A DNA stretch of 64,000 bases from Mactromeris polynyma (Eukaryota; Mollusca; Bivalvia; Venerida; Mactridae). The stretch spans positions 13,627,553 through 13,691,552 of the forward strand of contig JASFXZ010000009.1 of assembly GCA_032209605.1 (NCBI GenBank), in the 5' to 3' direction. Under the pieces are notes generated by a model that was not told the origin of the DNA, did not search any database, and saw only the letters and a program-made list of their open reading frames with translations. Each line of letters opens with the position of its first letter. Position 1 is the first letter of the stretch. The position numbers and the translations under genes are program-made. This document shows positions 32,351-45,034 of the stretch, piece after piece.

Positions 32351-35300
32351 TCTTCGTGACACTTTTACTGAAGGGAATGTATACAAATTGTCCTAACATG
32401 TGGGTTGCCAGTTGTTTGCAAATGAACAAGGGTTTACCAATTGGTAGCCCTAGAACCCGAGTTAGATCAAATGGTCGCCGTACGTAACTGATATACTAAT
32501 GAAAACGGCATATATCTCCAATGCAAGACGATTTCAGTCAAATATTGTAAAATATAAACGGATGAATAACAGTTGTTTCACAGTTTATGAAAGTCATTTT
32601 TGTAAGAAATACGTGACCGTAGGTACTTACTCCAGTAGAGATTACTTCATACACTCTAACGTATATTTTGTGTTTTGAATTAGTTTTAGCGGTCTTACTT
32701 CTGTCCGAACCCATTTGTTTTAATTATGGAGAATGACTTGTAATACACAGGACTATTTAATAATCAAGGTTTCGAACTAACCTAAACATTGGGCAGGTAT
32801 TATATCATTTTCATTCACCGACGTTCTTTGCATGTCGTTATTGCTTGAGAGTATGGAAGAAATATTGGAAAGCTTGAAAATGCTCGTTGAACCAGAATTC
32901 CAATGTGCATGATGCTGAATATTTCATATGAGAACGTTGTAATTAAGATTGAAGTGAATATCCAATTTGTTTACCTAATAATTATCTGAACACAATACCT
33001 AAGGGTCAAAACCAATTTGTCATTTCTCATTTATCTGTGAAAGGGACATTCCTTTTTACCCATGTTCTCAAATAAACATCAAGATAAATTAGATGTTTCT
33101 ACTGTACTCTTTGATGTTAGGTCCAGTTACATCATTATGCTCTTCGATCGTGTCTCTTACGTGCGCCTGAATAACTACAGACTCGAGGGAGGTGTAGTCA
33201 TTTGATTGCCTATAGATTGTTGATGATGTCTCTCATAGCGTGCATTTTCATTAATTCAGATTATGTGTTGATTTACGGAGCGACTGCAAAGCTATGATGG
33301 ATCACATTCTAGTTCGATGTTTAAGATGTTTTAAATGGACTAACGTTTTCCTTTTATAGGGATATCGATTTCCATTATTTGGTATCACAATGCAACTTTA
33401 CTGATTACCAATCTCATTGGATACTTTGATAATTATCCGAGAAAATCGCATCAACCTTTAGAAAATGTACTACGGGTGTCTTATGCAATCAGGACACGGG
33501 TGGTGAAGCCCAAACAACAAGCAGGTATGAAAAGTTTTATGTTCAAAAATGACAGAAATGATGGACGATAAACTATGGTTTTTTTCAACTCATTAAGCAA
33601 GTTGTCAAGTAAAATGCTTCTTAAACAATTATTTGAAGTAGTATTGCTTTCTTCAAGAGAAGTTTGACATCGTAAAACAAAAATAAAATGTTCCTCCTTT
33701 ATTGGTCGTTTATCTTGAATGTGTTTTTTGGTTGACTGTGAACATTCTATGTGACGCTTCATTGCCTACTTATTAATTTATGTGTATACCCTCTCTACAG
33801 TCCTTGCGATGTGTTGTTCCATGAGTATTTGCTGGGGAAACCATCATTGTAAATGCGGCGGCTTTCTGAGAGCTAACATGTTTCATCTTTTATAGCGAAG
33901 CAGAAAATCGCTTCTTAAGTATTTAAAACAAGTATAAGACACAAGTACGTAAAATATAGCAAGCTTGTCAAACTAGAGCATCTACATGTTATGCACAATG
34001 GAACTCTCTTCTTCGTCTTACAATGTATGTGCGGACAACGCGTCCAGTCTAGACATTTGGTGCCCGAAAGCTAAAAACGAAAGCAACAATTGCTCGCCTA
34101 AGTTACGAGAAAGTTTGCTTTGCTATACGAGTATTCGTGACATCGATATGTGAAAGTCTATAAATTGAGTTAACTAGCCTACTCATTCATTAAGACATGT
34201 TATCTGTAATATACAAGTTTCCATAAGAATTAACCTGGTTCAATAATTATGGAGTATAAATCTACGATATTGATGAGTCGTAGATCTTGTATCTATACAA
34301 AGTATATTTAATCGATATCTGATTATTCTAAGACTTTATCCCGTAGTTTTCCCATATCTTTATAGATGTGTACACAATCGACATTAATAAATCTTAATAT
34401 TATAATGACACGGTCTGTGAGTCGAATCTCGTGCTGTAAATGTGTTTTTCGCGTGATGAAAGGCCATCGAAGCTTTCTGGAATAGACCTAGAACGTTATT
34501 ATCTCACACAAATTTTATCCAGTATCGACATATTCCTGTCTTCCTTAACATTTATGTTGTCATAATAACCGTTTGTAATTATGGTTTGGCCGCAGAAAAA
34601 TAGAGATCCAATCAACCAATAGTTAATAATGCTATACAAGATTAACAATTCGTTTAATCCGATATTATCCAACAGAATTTACACAAACATGCATTTTCTA
34701 ATTAATTTACAAACATAGCCTGAATCATTTTCACGATTTTTAAAACATAATTCACATTATTTACTCTGATAAATATCATCACGAGTCTGTTAATCTCATG
34801 ATCTTCTGCGAAATCAGCTTGAATAACAGAAGCAGCATACAATTTTATGCCACAGTGCCACCCCATCCAGAGGCTCTTCCTTGATCAACGACCTCTCTTC
34901 AACACCAACACCCCACTTCAGATAACATTACGTTACCAACAATTCAACCCCTCCAGAGCAACACACTCTCATAAACTGCAAAGTGTCGGTGAAGTTGCAA
35001 TGTAATTAATCAACTCAATACAAGCGTATATCATTAACCATACACTGTAATATACGTTATTAATAAAACGAAACCTCTGTCTTATAAGTTAACGAAACAG
35101 ACAACAACACAATACGTATGACAGATGTCTAAACATTCAGTAGGGGTGTATTGCTTTGGCCATAGGAAGCAACACAGATCAGAAAGACTCAGACATAGCT
35201 ACTTTAAAACTTCGACTATATTTCTCAAACATGAAGTGAGCACGCACAACAGTAATGTAAATCTCGTGCATTGTATACCTTACAACACCACTACATCGGA

Positions 35301-35820
35301 ATTCAATTAAGTCAATATATAACTGAACTATTAACGTTCAGTGCCAGTAATACTGAATAGCATCAACCAACATTTATCACAGTATAGGCATTTACGAATG
35401 TGTTCTATGCGATATAATGTAAGATGAATATCATTTTCTGTTCGTACCAATTTTTAAAGCAAACATGCATCTGTACTTCATATCTTCCCTTAACCCCGTA
35501 TCTTGTATCAAGCTATCTCATACAAAAACAACGTTCCTAATAACTGGCTATCTTCCTGATAAACTTTAGTTATATCAAACTGATGAAAAAATTGGCCGGA
35601 GCGATTATAAAGATAGTGGAAAAATTGGGAATTAGTAACAGGTATCGAACGTGCTTGGATAAATTTAAGAACGGTTTAATAAAATCCTGTACATGTGTTT
35701 GAAAGGGTTAACAATACAATTCAGAAGTTGGATTTTAGCCTTATTCTGTGGATACTTCAAGTGATATTAATCTGTTGTGACTTGTATCTTAGAGCTACTT
35801 CTTGAGCGATTAATTATACC
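32351..35820. other. Gene-poor stretch
   Basis: A 93-codon minus frame at 33481-33762 (MKRHIECSQSTKKHIQDKRP and onward) has a charged start but no recognisable domain and no splice partner. 34.86-34.98 kb is C-rich and slightly similar to 31.48-31.56 kb. Nothing else was seen. Confidence 0.4.
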
Positions 35821-35871
35821 ATGCGGGACTATCTAGAACCGGAAACGGAAGAGCTAGAATTGGAGACACGT
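35821..35871 (+). CDS. Candidate first coding exon, acidic/coiled coil
   Basis: An ATG in fair context (TATACCATGC) opens 17 codons, MRDYLEPETEELELETR, and runs straight into a consensus donor GTAAGTG at 35872. An in-frame TGA lies ~18 bases upstream, so the ATG would be the start. The residues are acidic with heptad-like Leu spacing. The exon ends between codons, compatible with the candidate exon at 38647, which also begins between codons. The gene is not recognised. N-terminal coiled coils of this kind occur in many kinases and scaffolds. Confidence 0.35.
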
Positions 35872-36956
35872 GTAAGTGCAAACCATGTTTCTTATTATGA
35901 AGTGCTTGACGAGAACCCAGCAGTAAAACGTGTTAAGACAATACGTCGGGTGAATTGAAGTGTACACGGTTCTATTTCATACTTGTTTTTAATAACATGA
36001 GAACGGTAAGCTCATTGGCCCTGTAGTTTACATTTAGTGCATGGCCGTTGCCAAAATGCTAAAATATCATGATACAAAACAATAAATGGTTGATATATGT
36101 TGTTATATAAGTTATATTTATGTTGCAATAAAATCCTAACGAATACAGCAAACTGGTTTCCTGTCACGCACTAAATAATATAAAGCCATAATCCTTTGAC
36201 AATGGCATGTCAATATAATACACAAACATTCTAGTATCCTATTGTATGTTAAATTTATATTATTAGCTTTTTTACTATAACAAAGAGACTCTTCACTATT
36301 ATCGTATTGTTGGTTTTGTTATTTTTGTATACTTGGCTCTATGCTCCATTTCAGTGTCTGAATCGTGTTCTATAAAACGTAATAATGTCGTTTAGATAAA
36401 ATGTCCCCAGGGAAATGTATACCATGGATGTTTGGGCCGTGTTATACACAATGAATAAACTAATGTTTCTATGTTAATTGATACTTTCTATTAGACGCTC
36501 AATGGTGGATTACATTTATGACCATTCTGATATATCACAAGCGGTGTTCAGGAATTGTTTTCGCGATCTCACGATCTCATTAGAGCCGGTCAATATTTAG
36601 AGGACAAGGAACGAAACTTTGTGGACTGCTACTCTGTTAAATGGTACGCTTTATAAGAGGACCTGAAACATGGTAACTTGGTATGGTATTTTAAATAAAA
36701 ATAGTATGCATAACGCCCGTGTATGTTTTGACGGCCAACTTTGTAATGACCTCAATAATGCACATTGTCTCTGGAAAAGTGTGGTTATTTTCAGTACCTC
36801 CGTAATATTGGTAGGCGTAATTGCTTTTAATATGCTTGTATATTTTTTTCATCTTACTAGAACCGTCTCTGCTCTATACTTTATGTAGTTTAGCGCATTG
36901 CTCACCGACTAACGATACTTGAACTGCAGCTTAGATGAGAAAAGTGAATAACTATC
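35872..36956. other. Intron or intergenic sequence
   Basis: No repeat or exon candidate was seen. A 72-codon plus-strand frame at 36670 has no motif. Confidence 0.4.
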
Positions 36957-37075
36957 GTAGTACCACCTATAGTCCGTGCCGCATATAGAGCGCCGCATTT
37001 AGTTCACGTTAGCTTTATGCGGTTGACATGTACCTCGACACCGCATTTAGCTCACTTTAACTAAAACGCATATGT
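36957..37075 (+). repeat. GCATTTAGTTC repeat patch, left
   Basis: Contains TGCCGCATATAGAGCGCCGC, ATTTAGTTCACG, GACACCGCATTTAGCTCAC and an inverted GCATATG. The same words, in both orientations, recur at 37797-37910. The two patches could be the ends of one ~950-bp element. Confidence 0.5.
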
Positions 37076-37186
37076 AAATAAGATAACAATACCAACTAGA
37101 AATAGCTTTAAAAAAGATGAACGGCTTAGATAGAATCACCCTATTTCGGAACTCTGATTTCGCCAGAGGGGTACGCTACAGGAAAA

Positions 37187-37340
37187 TCTTTTCGAGACAC
37201 CCAATTGGGTGCCTCTAGGCTGAAAATATGAACCTATCAAATCGTCTAATTTGATGGATATTTATAAAGAACGCGCTTCATATACATTTGATTAGTCTAA
37301 AATGTAGGTCAAAATCAATATTATACAGCTACGCCGAAAA
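37187..37340 (+). repeat. Dispersed repeat, family B copy 2
   Basis: Matches 387-535 and retains the terminus ACAGCTACGCCGAAAA, similar to the family A end. Confidence 0.7.
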
Positions 37341-37627
37341 CAGTTAAATTTGAAAAGGAGATAAACTGTCTTATGTATCATAACCAATGTTACTTATGCA
37401 CTGTCGGTCGAATGATTTTCTAATGAGTTATGACCCTTATGTACAAAAACATAATGGTGGGCATATGCGTACATGTTTGTCAGCGCTTCGTCAGCTACAT
37501 GTACATGTATGCCCATCGTGTAGAATATAAGGAAACCTCATAGAAATAATAAGTTTAAACACATTTGGTTTGCCATTGGCGTTTTCTTTAATATGATAGT
37601 GAAAATAATAATAACTTTTTATCATGA

Positions 37628-37720
37628 ATTCCCGTCCAGCGCAGTCGGTATCCCATAAATTACCAATCCGATAGTCGCGGGTTTGATGCTAGGTCCGACC
37701 GTCTACGGCTGTGACGATGT
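37628..37720 (+). mobile_element. Degenerate tRNA-like SINE head
   Basis: CAGCGCAGTCGGTATC and a B-box-like GGGTTTGATGC at 37679-37689 are spaced as in tRNA-derived SINEs. It is more decayed than the copies at 27251 and 32271. Confidence 0.4.
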
Positions 37721-37796
37721 GATACAAAACTATGTTAATGGTTATTCGCTTTTAACTGCTCGGAGCTGCTGATAGGGTTTTACAAGACATAAAATA

Positions 37797-37910
37797 TATA
37801 TATGCGGCATGACCATGCCTTTTCGCCGCATATAGTTCGCCTCGTCACAAAGTAAATTCGTGACGCATTTAGTTCGTGCGCGAACTATATGTGGCTCTAC
37901 AAACCACAAT
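37797..37910 (-). repeat. GCATTTAGTTC repeat patch, right
   Basis: CGCCGCATATAGTTCGCC and the inverted GCGCGAACTATATGTGGC form a hairpin-like pair around GACGCATTTAGTTCGTGC. Confidence 0.5.
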
Positions 37911-38646
37911 GACATGTTTTAATCGACCAGCGAGATATCCATGTTTGGAAACCTAGTTAATTTTAGATATAAAACCAAACTGTGGTAATTCCAAAGGCCC
38001 CAGGTGGTGGGGGAAATGTGTTCATTTCTAATATTTTCATCTCGGAACATTAACTATATATATCATTCCTTTGTAATTATAATTCATGTAGGCAGGGGCA
38101 GGATTTCAAAACATTCAGATAAATTCAATGCTGTGAAGAAAACGGGAAAACAAATAAATAAGGAATAACACAAAATATTTACAGTTTGCCATACAAAAGC
38201 AGACTGAGAAAAAAATACGTTATTCAGAAATCCAATACCAGGAAGAATATCATGTGAAGGTCGCGCCTAAATTCATGACACCCTATTCTTTGTTTGTGTT
38301 TTTCAAAGCAATTATAGACAAACAAATAATGTCTCACATTTTGAAATTATCGTTTTCATTTTTTTTTCGTTCGGGACCGTATTTTTCACACAATACACGC
38401 TACTTTTGAGACACATTCCGTGAGATAGTGCAATGAAATAGTAACAAGAGGTTATTAAGCGTCAAAAAGACGGAAGTTCTTTTCTTCCAAAACAAGGTTA
38501 TTTAAAAAATAAAAGGAAAATAATCAATTACAGACTATTATACTATTATAGTATTACCAGTGCGGTGCCATGTGATTGGCCGTAATGGTTCCGGATGTTT
38601 TACGTGATGGGTGAATACCCACTTTTTGAAACCTGTATGATTTCAG
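37911..38646. other. Intron or intergenic sequence
   Basis: Nothing recognised. It ends in the acceptor ATGATTTCAG used for the 38647 exon candidate. Confidence 0.4.
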
Positions 38647-38706
38647 GATGCTGTCATTCAAGAACTGTCAGTGAAGAAAAAACGTTTAATTGATTTAGAG
38701 TGCAAG
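38647..38706 (+). CDS. Candidate 60-nt coding exon, coiled coil
   Basis: Acceptor CTGTATGATTTCAG is followed by 20 codons reading DAVIQELSVKKKRLIDLECK and a donor AAG|GTGTGT. Both boundaries fall between codons. The sequence is a short amphipathic helix with Ile/Leu at heptad spacing and a basic patch. Joined to the 35821 exon it would give a continuous acidic-then-basic coiled coil, but the ~2.8-kb intron between them contains repeats and the link is inferred. A further acceptor (TTTCTATGTTCCAG, ending 39063) opens a 28-codon frame to a TAA with AATAAA at 39177 beyond it, a possible last exon of low confidence. Confidence 0.35.
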
Positions 38707-39988
38707 GTGTGTTTCAGTTCGGTGTTTTATCAACACGTTGCACGCAATTCCTCATCCCGGTTTCATAAAATATTTCAAAGTAGAACTGGAAGTTAAACAC
38801 ACACCACGTTGGCTCCATGGTTAGTAATCGTGTTCATATTGTATAGTTTGGTATGTAATAGACATATTCTGGATATTTTAAGCATACATAAACACCATCG
38901 AGTGCGGTGTACATCAATCAAAGCGTTCATATCCGGAATCTAAGGTGTTATAATGTATTGACGGTTATTGAAATCTCAGTTAAACTTGTGTTCCATACCA
39001 GGTAATACTTAATTGATGTATAAAGTTTAAGTCATATTGTTGTTGTTTGTTTCTATGTTCCAGATGTGTTCTGTTGCTTACATATTAACCACTTACTCGA
39101 TTTATTATGTCGAATATTTTACCAAGAAATATCAATTTAAATCAATTTAAATCGTAGGTATATTAATATGTTATAGAATAAAACGTACAACAACATTTTG
39201 TTGATTCAAAATATGAGGATACCGTAAAAGGTAGGTCTAATTTTCTTTCAAAATATGCTACGAAATAATTTTGAGAAAAATAGCATGTAAACATTTAAGT
39301 GTAATATTTTTCTTTAAAATATCCTGGAACTGTAAAACATGTGTCTGCTACAGGTATTTCCTATGTTAGCCCTAACTATACGCGTAGGTCAGAATAGAAA
39401 CTACCGGTATTGGACACTTGTATTTGTGGTTTTGGAAAACATTTAAGAAAAGTGACGATACATCGTTGTAGTGTACATCTGTTTGAATGCAATTCCCACA
39501 ATTTCTCATAGTTATTTCTAAGGATATTTTGTATAAAAATAAGACGTTGTACCTTTTATGTGTAACCTATGTCTATTGGTCAATATTTTCAATATTCCCA
39601 AACATGCTCTCATTGGTTTACCTACTCACCCATCACAAATTGTTTACAATCGTTCTCAAGTAAATTAAATGGACAAGGGCAATAAATTAAAAGTATTCAA
39701 TATTTCCATTTATTTTAAATGATGAGAACTGGGAAGATCTTTTTTAAAACAATGTTCCACAACGCGAATTAAAGTACAAAATATGGTGAGTAATAATTCG
39801 GTCAGTGTCTCGGTGAGTAATAAAGGGGGTGCAGCCTTCGTGCACAATATAAACTCACGATTGTATAACCTCGCGAGATACTCACAAAAAATGGAGACCA
39901 ACGCGCAGCATTACGCAAAGAATTTGATAATAAATAAGTATACTGTAACGATATTTTACGATAACATAACGAAGAATAAAATAATGTA

Positions 39989-40150
39989 CAGTAAAACCTC
40001 ACTTAAAGACCACCTCAATAATAAGACCACCTCAAAACTGATAACACAATTTTAAAGTAAATTTTCACTCATTCTCAATATTAAGACCACCTCAATTAGA
40101 AGACCAGTTTTCAAGGTTCCCAAAGGTGGTATAATTTGTAGGTTTTACCG
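39989..40150. mobile_element. Pogo/Tigger-like MITE copy 3
   Basis: Starts CAGTAAAACCTCACTTAAAG and ends GTAGGTTTTACCG, with TA on both flanks (39987-39988 and 40151-40152). The interior AAGACCACCTCAATA words are inverted relative to copies 1 and 2. Confidence 0.75.
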
Positions 40151-40580
40151 TATTTACATATAATTACATGTGTTGAATATAAAGTTCAACTATCTTTAGA
40201 TCCCGTGATGAAGTTGCTTACTTCTCGAATATAAACCAATGAAGATTGCATTTTGTTTACAATACTTTGGTTCTATCATGACTATAAAAGGTCGATCCTG
40301 GACATATCTCGTACAAAGCGCCCATCCAAATCAAAAACATAGAAAGACAACTGGCAATTTTGTTTCAAGACACTAACATAATTAATGGTAAAGAATAATT
40401 CATGAATACCAACATAGAACGGAAAGTTGCCAGATTTTCTCTTAGGATTTAACATGGTTTAATAAGTGCACCTAACCTCAATGTTATCCTACCGTCACTA
40501 GGCCGAGACATGCGACTTGTTTACTCTTATGGTGGGCTATACCATTCTATGCGCCCCAGTCACTCACGTATTTATCCTTG

Positions 40581-40632
40581 CGCCTCCTCAAACGCCTTCT
40601 GTTTCATGGACTGTTGTTTTCCCGGAGGTCAG
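40581..40632 (-). repeat. Dispersed repeat, family D partial copy (inverted)
   Basis: CGCCTCCTCAAACGCC and GGACTGTTGTTTTCCCGGAG match the inverted copy at 29262-29356. Confidence 0.55.
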
Positions 40633-40845
40633 ACGAATGTCATTAATGAGAATAGTCCCGTATCCTCTTCATATCACCGATATGTTGCATGGTACATAAG
40701 ACAACACAAGATTTCGGATATGTCAAACCTTCTCATCCATCTTGTCTCGTTGTTGTGTACCCTCCGTCGTGTGTTCCTTCCCTTTTCTTTAATCTGCATC
40801 TTTCTAAAGTAGTTCTGATATCTGAACGTGGCATTCATTTCTACG

Positions 40846-40935
40846 GTGGAATAGAGGTGACATGTGTGAAATTATTTTTATCTCGTGGCCACGACTTACA
40901 CTATTTACAAACTCGTTCCCACGACATACTAAATA
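40846..40935 (+). repeat. CCCACGAC array element, family E copy 3
   Basis: Head GTGGAATAGAGGTGACATG, TGTGAAATTATTTTTATC, then CTCGTGGCCACGACTTAC and CTCGTTCCCACGACATAC. No family A tail was found directly after it. Confidence 0.7.
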
Positions 40936-41770
40936 ATAGATGGACATACACTGTAATGGGGTTTCGATCTGTTCTTGTTTTAGATGTAGGACATAATATC
41001 CTCCTATTTCGTTTCATTTATGGATATAGTATTTACACATGTATTCGATGGTGCCAATATTTGTGCATGCTTTGGGTATTTTGATCTACAAATCGAGTAC
41101 CTACAAATAAATCGATACAATTATTCGTAATGAAAAACGATTATCTAAAATATTCATCAATATATTTCCCGTTATTCGTAAATATACATTGTAACGAAAA
41201 TATGTAATGAATCACGATCGACTGTTTCATAATCATTGGCAATCGGTTCGCTTAAACCTTTAATGAACTCTAAACAAGCATCGGTCAGTATATTATGATT
41301 GATTTTTCATACACACCTGTGCAAAACATGATCTATTATTAAGCGAATTTCTATATTGTCACAGTCAATGAACCTTGTACATAATATATAAACGCACTTG
41401 AGGATTATGATCACCTGGTGGTGTATGGTAGAACAGCGACCTACTATCGTGTAAACCCATCTCGAAATACAGACGTAACAATAATTTATAGTCCAGTTAT
41501 CAAAGTATATAACTAACAGGGCATCCGTGATCGAATAGTAATGGTCGCGGACTTTCAATCACTTGCCCATCACCGGTGCGGGGTTGTAAACGCCCTAAAT
41601 GTAGAATGTGTATTCGGGAAAGCTGTCCTGCTAGAAATGGCGATGTCTCTTATATGTGCCCAAACATGCTAGGTGGGCCTATTGAATCTTCCTTTATCCT
41701 TATACCTGTAAACGTCACATCGTGGCTCTGTCTGTTTATTCTTAAATACCCATTACAAAGGATATGGACG
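40936..41770. other. No recognisable feature
   Basis: A plus-strand 131-codon frame at 40689-41084 runs through repeat sequence and is not gene-like. The rest is featureless. Confidence 0.4.
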
Positions 41771-41880
41771 TTTCCATGACAAAACCTGTATTAGAGATTT
41801 TTGGTCATGACGTCATGTATTTCCCAATAAAATTTGACGTCACAAACTGAGCGCTTTCTCAGAATTCCATGTTTGCTTAA
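41771..41880 (+). repeat. Single diverged unit related to the 38-bp array
   Basis: CATGACAAAACCTGTATTAG, GGTCATGACGTCATG, then TATTTCCCAATAAAATTTGA and GCGCTTTCTCAGAA. The array at 23973 is followed by GTATTTCCCAATCAAAGTG and GCGCTCTGTCAGAA, so unit and flank are both shared. Confidence 0.75.
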
Positions 41881-43285
41881 ATTAAATGTACATGTTGATA
41901 CGTTTTATGAATTTTCTCTATTTCCTTTTCTTAAACAAAAATATATTTTTTGGAATCAATGTGCATTTAAATATATCGTTTTTGACGCAACGTCATTTAG
42001 TATAAAATTTTGAGGAACACGAAAAATTGTTGTTTACTTTTGTATTTTGGTCTTAATTTTGAATTTCTATGAAAAGAATAGTAGACGTCCTATTTTAATA
42101 TTGTTGGTATTATATGAAACTAGAAAAATATACCTGTAAGAAAATGTTCACTGATACAGGTTTTGCCGTGGAACAGCTCAAACATAGTTAAACTAAAATC
42201 TCCCCCCCCCCGCCCTAATAAAACAAGTCTGGACTTGATAAAGTTCAAAAGGTAAAGGTACACTCAACTGAAAACGATGCATGTTTATGATGTTCGAAAG
42301 CATCTTGGTACACACTATATGCCTTGTTTCATCTCAATGTGTTTGTCATCTCGTCATATAGCACGTGTGTTGGGATTCATGGTCAAATCATTGTGTGGGT
42401 GTTTCAAACATGTTTCCATGTGTATAAATTATGCGAATACTTTCGCCTTCTAATCAAAATGAGAGGCGATAAATTTGCTAGAATTCGACAAGGACACGTG
42501 TCGTACAAAGCTGCCGGAGATTTAATGTAACATCTCTCACATTACAGTTCCTATGAGTGCTATATATTCCAATTAGTATCATTTCCCTGCTTGGCCATAC
42601 TTCGACTATCGGTAATTAAAGTTTCGTTCCTTTCTCCGCCTGAGAAAATCAAATTATGTCGTATATAACACTTCAAAAGCGTATCGACTGTATCAGTCAC
42701 ATACTAAAAGCATTCAGGAACCGGACAGAGATAAAGTGAGATCCATATACTCACATGTGCTCACATTTATGTTTTTGAAGCTAAGGAGCAACGACATTAA
42801 CAGAATAACATTTTTACTAGACTATTGTTTCATATGCCCATGATGTCAGTGGGTTTATATATGAGCGCTACTATGGCATTTTCAACCTCTTCTGTAAGTG
42901 ACGTCATTTCAAGAAAACGCAAAATGTTAAGTCACATTTGCAAGCTTAGGAAACAATATTTACTGTATTCATATGGCCTATTCGTTCTAATATTGCCATA
43001 TGGGGCAATTTTGCTTCTGTAAGCACATGGTGACGTCACATGTGACGTTTTCTGGCAATGCGTCACTAAGATAAGACGTTGGAAATCGTACAGCGGCGCA
43101 TATTTATGTATGTTTGCGTGTACGTGTATTTTCATGTAGCGTTTGTATTTGGATGGGTGTGGCCTTTGTATTTGGCATTTCCTGCTCGACTTCTTCATTT
43201 TCACAAAAACAAAAAGTTATTAGATGAGGTAAGCTAACTGAAAGTGGATAATATACACTATTTGGAAGATTTATATTATGTTTTA
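41881..43285. other. Gene-poor stretch
   Basis: Holds a poly-C run at 42203 and a CRE palindrome TGACGTCA at ~43032. No convincing coding exon was found. Confidence 0.4.
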
Positions 43286-43440
43286 AAGGGCACGCCACAT
43301 ACATAAGACAATGCCTCCCCATACAGACACCAGGGAAACAACAGCCTACATAACAGTAGGGACTGAGAATGTGCAAGGGTAAACATGTATGGGAGTACGG
43401 GAGTACGGGAGCACGGGAGCAAGGAATGGTCTGAATGACA
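43286..43440 (+). repeat. Dispersed repeat, family D copy 3
   Basis: CACGCCACATACATAAGACA, ATGCCTCCCCATACAGACAC, GGGAAACAACAGCC, and the far-end GGAATGGTCTGAATGAC. It includes a small GGGAGTAC microsatellite at ~43390-43415. Confidence 0.75.
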
Positions 43441-44749
43441 ATCAAAACCTATCATGGAGAATTAAGTCGCTCACCAAAAAGGGGAGTGGATTAAATGGAT
43501 GGAATACACCATGAAGTAAGCCGAGAAAGTCAGTTAGAATAGACTTAAAGAGGTGGGGGGCGTGAAATGAACATGAATATTTCATAAAGTAAATAGGAAT
43601 CTTACTTTATTGGCGATAGGCCAGGAATATTCAAATGTGAACGATGCATTTCGTTACAGAAAACGTAAATTTATGATGTCTGAAGAAGTAATCGTGTTAC
43701 ACCCATTCGAGAAAATGTGGTGCCCTCGTATATTCTTGTTCTCGTGTGATACCGCACTGTATTACATACCATTATTTTCAGAGTTTATGCTGAAGCCACC
43801 TATTTCGTTTTTGTAGAGATTGACTACACACAATAATCATGGATTTGTGGAATGACCTTGATTTTTAATGGTATCCCTTAAACTGACAATCTATATGGGC
43901 AGTGCCTGTTTCGTCAGTTTGACGCTCACTGTGCTACGTTTTCTCACTTCCTCTGATCGGGAGCGGACATAATTATTACCGTGACGTATTTCAATATCGA
44001 TGGTTAAATATATTTAGCGAATGGGTAAAATGTTCGTTTTGGTACCGTAGAACTGAACTCGACATAAAAGTCCTTTGGCAAAGTGTGTACAAAATGTTCT
44101 TCCTACCTTCACGAATACCAGTTCGAAGTCGTATGCAAAAATATTGCAGAATACAACTCCATTTTTGGCTTCAATTAACTTAGTTCAGAAACATCAGTTT
44201 AGATACAGAACCCCTTTAGTGCCTGTCCTTTCACAATAACTGCACACTTTCTGTGATCTTGTTTTTTGTATTTGCTGTTTATACACAGTAATAAACTATT
44301 CTCCAGACTTACGAGGCATTTCAAGTCATCCTGAACAGTTTGTGGCGATCGTACATCATCTCATAAACGCTCACATTCATTGTGTAATGTCAATAACCTT
44401 GATTCTGCTTTGTTTTCCCCAAAGTGCTTTGAAGCCACTAAAATTTTGATCAAACATAATGCTCAATCAATATGGTTTATGACTGGACTTCGATCATTTA
44501 TGAGAAGCCAGAACTTTCTGGTTAATACAAAATCCTAGCACCAGTTTAGTTATACAAACGAAAAGTGATTATACATCGGCCATACTATGACCCTTAGGAG
44601 ATACATTTAAGATCTAATTAGCAAGCCGCATTGAGCGTTCAGGGTTCAGGGACAAAACGATATTATCAATCTTCGGACTGAACATACTGACCTTATATCA
44701 TACTGGACAATTTAATGTAGAAAGCCAATGCAGTATATTGTACCAAGCA
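43441..44749. other. Gene-poor stretch
   Basis: Short frames only, no repeat seen. Confidence 0.4.
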
Positions 44750-44870
44750 TGTCGGGTAAGCTCAGTTGGTGGAGCATTTGCTGTCCTCCAGGATTTACTG
44801 TCCTCCAGGAGACACGGGTTGATACCCGGTCAGGGCAGGTCATGTCCTTATGTGACAATTGCCTACGGTA
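44750..44870 (+). mobile_element. tRNA-headed SINE copy with internal duplication
   Basis: GGTAAGCTCAGTTGGTGGAG fits an A box and GGGTTGATACCC (44817-44828) a B box. The stretch between contains CTGTCCTCCAGGA twice, so the anticodon arm has been expanded and it cannot fold as a tRNA. Confidence 0.6.
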
Positions 44871-45034
44871 ATTTGTCCTCAAAAGTACACTTTAATTAAA
44901 TACATTATGAAGAAATATCTCAGTAAAACTTATCCTTAAATATGCACGGATCGTTCAAAGTTGAACTAATTCATTGCCCGTTCTTTGTTTACATGGGCAT
45001 GCAATCTTCATTATGTTTACATCTAAATATGTGT

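Noticed and set aside
33481..33762. 93-codon minus-strand ORF starting MKRHIECSQS
   Set aside because: No domain, no splice signals and no neighbours to support it.
39064..39147. Terminal exon with AATAAA downstream
   Set aside because: Good acceptor, but the 28-codon product is Tyr/Ile-rich and AT-driven. Kept only as a note under the 38647 exon.
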